From the NCBI GenBank assembly GCA_020059765.1, contig JAGVBM010000151.1, positions 1 through 10,741 on the forward strand: 10,741 bases of DNA. Direction: 5' to 3'. The notes under the pieces were generated by a model. The model worked only from the letters and a program-made list of their open reading frames with translations, did no database searches and was not told where the DNA came from. Below are positions 6,787 through 10,741 of the stretch, piece after piece. Positions within the stretch are counted from its first letter, which is position 1; each line of letters begins with the position of its first letter. The stretch comes from Bacillota bacterium (GTDB taxonomy: Bacteria; Bacillota; Bacilli; Tumebacillales; Effusibacillaceae). The translations under genes and the position numbers were made by a program.

Positions 6787-6829
6787 AAACCCAGAGATCC
6801 CTCGACCCCGAGGGATCTCTGGGTTTTTT
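6787..6829 (+). terminator. strong intrinsic terminator of the c-di-GMP riboswitch
   Basis: CCCAGAGATCCCTCG (6790-6804), a 4-base loop and CGAGGGATCTCTGGG (6809-6823) form a perfect 15-bp stem. It is extended to 18 bp by the AAA before it and the first three Ts of a six-T run (6824-6829). It lies between the aptamer and the first gene of the downstream operon, the normal place for a riboswitch-controlled transcription terminator. It could also end readthrough from the degSU operon. Confidence 0.92.
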
Positions 6830-6929
6830 GTTGCAACACTTAAACCAAAACTTCACACAGTATTCATAAAATATTGACGTTCACTTGATATCTTTAAAGG
6901 TAAGAACGAAAGATGAAAGAGGTGCCCTG

Positions 6930-7445
6930 ATGGAAAGGATGTCGCAATGGGTACGGGGTGGCGATGTACTGACGTTTTTCTGGGTGAATCAACGATGGAA
7001 AAGTTCTGTACTGGATCGGCTGATGCCCGCCATCACTCATCTGGGCGGAGCAGTTTGGACGGTTGTCTTGACGCTTGCATTTTTATTCAGCGGGAGTCCT
7101 TTTTTGCAGGATGCAGGCAGGAATTTGGCATTAAGCTTGGCGATCAGTCACGTCATCGTGGTTCTCTGCAAGAATTTCCTGCCGCGTCGCCGTCCCTATC
7201 AAGTGTTTGAGAATGTGTTTACCGGCGGCAAGCTGCTGCAGGACGCGTCGTTTCCGTCCGGACATTCTACGGCTGCGTTTGCTGCGGCAACGGTCTTGTC
7301 AGTCACGTTTCCGGTTTTGTTCGCTTTGTTTTACGGTTTGGCAGTCATAGTCGCAGTTTCACGAGTCTATTTGGGGCTGCACTATCCGTCCGACATTACA
7401 ATCGGAGGCGTTTTGGGCACCGTAACCGCCGTGCTCGTCATGTAG
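6930..7445 (+). CDS. PAP2-family membrane phosphatase
   Basis: This 171-residue integral membrane protein carries all three motifs of the phosphatidic acid phosphatase type 2 superfamily: KNFLPRRRP (81-89), FPSGHS (108-113, catalytic-region His112) and SRVYLGLHYPSD (144-155, nucleophile His151 and Asp155). Four or more hydrophobic helices surround them (about 41-55, 66-80, 115-125, 129-143, 156-170). Members dephosphorylate lipid phosphates such as phosphatidate, phosphatidylglycerophosphate or undecaprenyl diphosphate at the outer membrane face. Followed by a diacylglycerol-type glycosyltransferase, the most attractive substrate here is phosphatidic acid, with release of diacylglycerol, but recycling of undecaprenyl diphosphate is equally possible. 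The start at ATG 6930 is chosen for its AAAGAGGTG site; the frame is open upstream to a TTG at 6885 without a ribosome binding site. It is the first gene after the c-di-GMP riboswitch. Confidence 0.93.
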   Translation: MERMSQWVRGGDVLTFFWVNQRWKSSVLDRLMPAITHLGGAVWTVVLTLAFLFSGSPFLQDAGRNLALSLAISHVIVVLCKNFLPRRRPYQVFENVFTGGKLLQDASFPSGHSTAAFAAATVLSVTFPVLFALFYGLAVIVAVSRVYLGLHYPSDITIGGVLGTVTAVLVM

Positions 7446-7479
7446 CCGGCGACGGAATCCAGAGACAGGGAGGATCTTC

Positions 7480-8634
7480 ATGGCGCATTTTGTGATATTG
7501 TCCGAATCGATCGGAGCCGGACATGAAAGGGCAGCTATAGCCATTGAGGAAGCTTTGCTCAAACATGATCCCGACGTTCTTGTAACCCGACTGAACTTGC
7601 TGGATACTTTCCGACCGTTGACGGCCAAAGTAACACGCACCCTGTACTTGACAACATTGGCACGCCGTCCGAACTGGTGGGGAAAATGGTATGAATGGCA
7701 TAGGGAAAAAGAATGGAAAGGCCTGAGCCGTTCGCTTGTATATAATGTTTTGCGAAAAGATGTCGGCAAATGGCTGCGGCAATTGTCGCCCGATGCGGTG
7801 ATTTGCACCCATCCGCTGCCCGCATTCCTGATTGGCGAAATGAAACGCCAAGGGTACCGGATTCCGATTGCAACCGTGTTGACCGATTTCGACCTGCACG
7901 GATATTGGACTCATCCGGAAGTGGACCTCTATTGTGTTCCCTTGCAGTCGATGGCGGATCATCTGAACCGCCTGCACGGGAGTTCTCGGGTGAAGGTGAC
8001 CGGGATACCGATTTCTGCGGCGTTCCAAGCGGAACAGACCGATTGTCTGCATGATACGGAACGGGAGGAACGGAATCGCAATCGGGTTTTGATCATGGGA
8101 GGAGGCCTTGGCATCGGGATTCTGCCGGTTGTGGAACGGATCGTAGCGGCAGGATTCAACAGCGAAGTAACGGTCGTCTGCGGAACGAACCATGCGCTGC
8201 GCCAGGAATTGCAGGAGCGGTACGGGGAGCGCCCCCATGTCAAGATCCTTGGTTATACAAGGCAAATTGCCCAACTGATGGCGAGCAGCGATGTACTTGT
8301 GACCAAACCTGGCGGATTGACCATTTCGGAAGCGTTGGCCATGAAACTGCCGATGGTTTTGTATACACCGATTCAAGGCCAGGAATGGCGCAACGGACAA
8401 TTGATGGCAGAAGCAGGCGTGGCCTTGACGGCCGATACAGCGGAAGAGGCCGCTGGTCATGTGCAGCGGCTGCTGGAGCAGCGGACGGATCTGCAATCCA
8501 TGGCTGAGCGGACGGAACAGATTCGTCGCCCGCATGCCGCGGAAGAAGTGGCGACAGCCGTGACGGAAATGGTGAGGGGAGGTCATTCTGTTGAGGATCG
8601 CTTTGTTTACAGATACGTTCGCGCCACAAGTTAA
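7480..8634 (+). CDS. UgtP/MGDG-synthase-like glycosyltransferase (GT28)
   Basis: This 384-residue enzyme has the two-domain layout of monogalactosyldiacylglycerol synthase and B. subtilis UgtP. The N-terminal acceptor domain begins HFVILSESIGAGHERAA (3-19), where GAGH replaces the GNGH of UgtP. It also holds TDFDLHGYWTHPEVDLYCV (135-153) and VTGIPI. The C-terminal donor domain has LIMGGGLGIG, LGYTRQIAQLMASSDVLVTKPGGLTISEA (KPGG at 276-279) and YTPIQGQEWRN (GQE at 300-302). UgtP homologues transfer glucose from UDP-glucose to diacylglycerol at the inner membrane face, making glycolipids that anchor lipoteichoic acid. The exact sugar here is not readable. A GGGAGG site lies 6 bases before the ATG, 34 bases after the phosphatase gene. 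The last 44 bases overlap the next gene, so their translation is probably coupled. Confidence 0.92.
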   Translation: MAHFVILSESIGAGHERAAIAIEEALLKHDPDVLVTRLNLLDTFRPLTAKVTRTLYLTTLARRPNWWGKWYEWHREKEWKGLSRSLVYNVLRKDVGKWLRQLSPDAVICTHPLPAFLIGEMKRQGYRIPIATVLTDFDLHGYWTHPEVDLYCVPLQSMADHLNRLHGSSRVKVTGIPISAAFQAEQTDCLHDTEREERNRNRVLIMGGGLGIGILPVVERIVAAGFNSEVTVVCGTNHALRQELQERYGERPHVKILGYTRQIAQLMASSDVLVTKPGGLTISEALAMKLPMVLYTPIQGQEWRNGQLMAEAGVALTADTAEEAAGHVQRLLEQRTDLQSMAERTEQIRRPHAAEEVATAVTEMVRGGHSVEDRFVYRYVRATS

Positions 8635-9751
8635 TGGAGTCGCAATGACCCTGAGCCGATTGGTTGCGTATTGGGAACAACACGGCATCGAATACATTGT
8701 GTTTGCTCCCGACGAGTTGGGGCAAACGGAAGATTCGGATCAAATCAAACGGATTCTCAGCCTGCCGTTCCCACTGTATCCGGAATGCCGCATCCCGTTG
8801 TCCCGCTACGCCAGCATTGAAAAACAACTGACGGACTTTCAGCCGGATCTGATCCATTTGGTGACTCCATTTACCCTGGGACTGATCGGCTTGCGCTACG
8901 GGCAGCGGCACAAGGTGCCAATGGTGGCGTCCTATCACACCCATTTTGACCAATACCTCGATTATTATCGATTGCCTTTTCTGAAAAAAATGCTCTGGAC
9001 GTATGTGACTTGGTTCCACAGTCATTGCGAGCGCAACTACTGTCCTTCCGCCTCGACCAAACAAATTCTTGAAGAGAACGGCATTCAAAATGTGGAAATC
9101 TGGAGCCGCGGCATTGATCACAGTCTCTACCATCCTAAATATCGCACTCCGAAGTTTCGCGAGAAATACCAGATTGCTCCGGACAAACTGCTGTTGCTCT
9201 ATGTCGGACGCGTGGCGCCCGAGAAAGATATCGACATCCTTCTCGACAGCTATCAGACGCTGCCGCAGGATGTGACAGACCGTGTCCACTTGGTTATAGT
9301 AGGAGACGGCCCCTTATTGCAGAAGATCAATCAGAACGATTATCCCAACATGACCTGGACAGGTTTTTTGCGGGGCAAAGAATTGTCGGAAGCTTATGCG
9401 TCCAGCGATTTGTTTGTGTTCCCGTCAACGACTGAAACATTCGGCAACGTGGTACTGGAAGCGATGGCTTCGGGGCTGCCCGTGATAGGCGCGGATTCCG
9501 GCGGGGTTGTCGATTCGATCACGCATATGAAAAACGGACTGCTTTGTCATCCGCGATCGGTGGAATCGTTCCGGGAAGGGATCAATTTGTTGGTCCGCAA
9601 TGACCATTTGCGTTTGCAGATGGCCCATTTTTCCAGAACTCACGCATTGAAACGCAGTTGGGAATCGATCTTTGACCGGCTGACGGACAGCTATTGCACG
9701 GTGCTGGATGCTCAGAACCATTCACCATCGCGTGCGATGCAGGTGAAATAA
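8591..9751 (+). CDS. GT4-family glycosyltransferase
   Basis: This 386-residue GT-B fold enzyme starts MRIALFTDTFAPQVNGVA, the typical start of the MgtA/SQD2-like branch of family 4. Further landmarks are YHTHFDQYLDYY (115-126), SRGIDHSLYHP, YVGRVAPEKDIDIL (GR at 206-207, Lys212 near the donor phosphates), VIVGDGPLL, and FPSTTETFGNVVLEAMASGLPVIGADSGG with the E-x7-E pair Glu282/Glu290. This branch moves sugars such as mannose, glucose or sulfoquinovose onto lipid acceptors. Next to a UgtP-like enzyme it could add a second sugar to a glycolipid. The start is TTG at 8591, supported by GGGGAGG at 8576-8582 with 8-base spacing; no ATG fits. It overlaps the previous gene by 44 bases and ends 24 bases before the dehydrogenase gene. 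The substrate is inferred only. Confidence 0.92.
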   Translation: MRIALFTDTFAPQVNGVAMTLSRLVAYWEQHGIEYIVFAPDELGQTEDSDQIKRILSLPFPLYPECRIPLSRYASIEKQLTDFQPDLIHLVTPFTLGLIGLRYGQRHKVPMVASYHTHFDQYLDYYRLPFLKKMLWTYVTWFHSHCERNYCPSASTKQILEENGIQNVEIWSRGIDHSLYHPKYRTPKFREKYQIAPDKLLLLYVGRVAPEKDIDILLDSYQTLPQDVTDRVHLVIVGDGPLLQKINQNDYPNMTWTGFLRGKELSEAYASSDLFVFPSTTETFGNVVLEAMASGLPVIGADSGGVVDSITHMKNGLLCHPRSVESFREGINLLVRNDHLRLQMAHFSRTHALKRSWESIFDRLTDSYCTVLDAQNHSPSRAMQVK

Positions 9752-9775
9752 AGAGAGCGGCGAGGAGGCATGCAG

Positions 9776-10741
9776 ATGAAGATCTGTGTTGTGGGTGCGG
9801 GATATGTAGGATTGGTTTCAGCAGCAATCTTTGCCGATTGGGGTCATGATGTGATCTGCGTCGACAATGACTTGCAAAAAGTGGACCGAATTCAAGCGGG
9901 CCATCTTCCGGTATACGAACCGGGGCTGCCGGAGATGGTGGAACGCAACACGCAAGCGGATCGTTTGCGCTTCTCGACCGATCTGGAAAGCTCGCTTGCG
10001 GATCGTGAGCTTGTGATGATCGCGGTTGGGACACCGGCGGGAGAGGAGGGACATCCCAATCTGACCGCTCTTTGGAACGTGGTGAAATCGCTGAAAGAGT
10101 TTGCCCGAAAGGACGTGGCGGTGGCGGTCAAAAGTACGGTTCCGGTCGGCACTTGCACGACGATTTCCCAGTTTCTGAATCATCAGTCGACGGTATACTT
10201 CGATATTGTGTCAACGCCGGAATTCTTGCGGCAAGGTACGGCGATTGCCGATTTTCTCTCGCCGGATCGGATGATTGTCGGCTGCAGGAGCGACAAGGCA
10301 AAACAATTGATGAAAATCCTGTTTGAGCCGTTGGAGTGTCCAGTCATTTATACGGACTGGCAAAGTTCGGAGATGATCAAATACGCGGCCAATACGTTCT
10401 TAGCGCTGAAAATCTCGTACATCAACACGATCGCCAATCTATGCGAAGAAGTGGGAGCCAATATTCATCAAGTGGCCCTTGGAGTCGGCCTGGACCATCG
10501 GATTGGGCCGTCGTTCCTGAAACCGGGTGTCGGATTCGGCGGTTCTTGCCTGCCGAAAGACACGCAAGCGATTGTGGCGCTGGGAGAGTCGCATGATGTG
10601 AATGTGTCCCTGTTCCAGGAAGTCTTGCAGGTCAATCATGAACAACGGATGCGGGTTGTGCGCAAGCTGCTGGAGCAGTTAGGCGATTTGGCGGGCAAAA
10701 AGATTGCGGTGCTCGGTCTGTCCTTTAAACCGAACACGAAT
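9776..10741 (+). CDS. ugd: UDP-glucose/GDP-mannose dehydrogenase family protein, probable UDP-glucose 6-dehydrogenase (partial)
   Basis: The first 322 residues are present and the frame is open at the window edge. The family oxidises a nucleotide sugar, usually UDP-glucose to UDP-glucuronate with two NAD. Visible are the Rossmann motif GAGYVG (7-12), AVGTPAGEEG, VKSTVPVGT, TPEFLRQGTAIADF, EMIKYAANTFLALKISYINTIA (catalytic Lys202 and Asn206) and GVGFGGSCLPKDT with the nucleophile Cys258. A C-terminal UDP-binding-type start LGLSFKPNT lies at the edge. Lys202 and Cys258 match Lys204 and Cys260 of the streptococcal enzyme. Two ATGs are close together (9770 and 9776). The second is chosen because AGGAGG (9763-9768) is 7 bases before it and only 1 base before the first. 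It is the fourth gene of the run and would supply UDP-glucuronate to it or to later genes outside the window. GDP-mannose or UDP-ManNAc specificity cannot be excluded. Confidence 0.93.
   Translation, partial: MKICVVGAGYVGLVSAAIFADWGHDVICVDNDLQKVDRIQAGHLPVYEPGLPEMVERNTQADRLRFSTDLESSLADRELVMIAVGTPAGEEGHPNLTALWNVVKSLKEFARKDVAVAVKSTVPVGTCTTISQFLNHQSTVYFDIVSTPEFLRQGTAIADFLSPDRMIVGCRSDKAKQLMKILFEPLECPVIYTDWQSSEMIKYAANTFLALKISYINTIANLCEEVGANIHQVALGVGLDHRIGPSFLKPGVGFGGSCLPKDTQAIVALGESHDVNVSLFQEVLQVNHEQRMRVVRKLLEQLGDLAGKKIAVLGLSFKPNTN

Noticed and set aside
6617..6877. 86-codon open frame across the riboswitch and terminator
   Set aside because: The DNA is explained base by base by the aptamer and the 18-bp hairpin; the translated product resembles no protein known to me and has no ribosome binding site.
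6874..6902. TTGACG as a -35 box for an internal promoter of the PAP2 operon
   Set aside because: No acceptable -10 box occurs at 16-18 bases; the best candidate, TAAAGG at 15 bases, is poor.
7438..8697. Long reverse-strand open frame of 419 codons opposite the GT28 gene
   Set aside because: It is antisense to an unmistakable UgtP-like gene; the product is His/Arg/Gln-rich without domain motifs, a usual by-product of biased codon use.
8240..9289. Reverse-strand open frame of 349 codons opposite the GT28/GT4 junction
   Set aside because: It overlaps two well-supported genes on the other strand and shows no recognisable motif.

Overview
The window looks like chromosomal DNA of an endospore-forming Bacillota (class Bacilli). 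It carries an alpha/beta-type small acid-soluble spore protein gene, a DegS/DegU two-component pair, a CsaB-type pyruvyltransferase next to a TagA-type glycosyltransferase, strong AGGAGG ribosome binding sites and frequent GTG/TTG starts. The gene mix fits an Alicyclobacillaceae-like or Paenibacillus-like organism, but that placement is inference. No insertion sequence, CRISPR array, tRNA or rRNA was seen.

Left part (1-2570). A csaB gene, cut by the window edge, reads leftward from a good sigma-A-type promoter. Diverging from it are a tagA/wecG glycosyltransferase gene and a gene for a small secreted protein of unknown function. CsaB and TagA together suggest synthesis and pyruvylation of a ManNAc-containing secondary cell wall polymer, the usual anchor for SLH-domain surface proteins. 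A single spore-protein gene with its own terminator follows.

Centre (2580-6540). metK (S-adenosylmethionine synthetase) is monocistronic, between a promoter with a perfect TTGACA box and a 12-bp terminator hairpin, and has no visible SAM riboswitch. Next come degS and degU, overlapping and translationally coupled, and a 145-codon gene for a membrane-anchored protein that resembles only the N-terminal half of a family 2 glycosyltransferase.

Right part (6541-10741). A class I cyclic di-GMP riboswitch (GEMM-I), recognisable by its conserved core, is followed by a very strong intrinsic terminator. Immediately downstream is a tight four-gene run: PAP2-family lipid phosphatase, UgtP/MGDG-synthase-like GT28 glycosyltransferase, GT4 glycosyltransferase, and UDP-glucose/GDP-mannose dehydrogenase family protein (cut by the window edge). 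I infer a membrane glycolipid or uronic-acid-containing envelope polysaccharide operon under c-di-GMP control. This is the most interesting system in the window.
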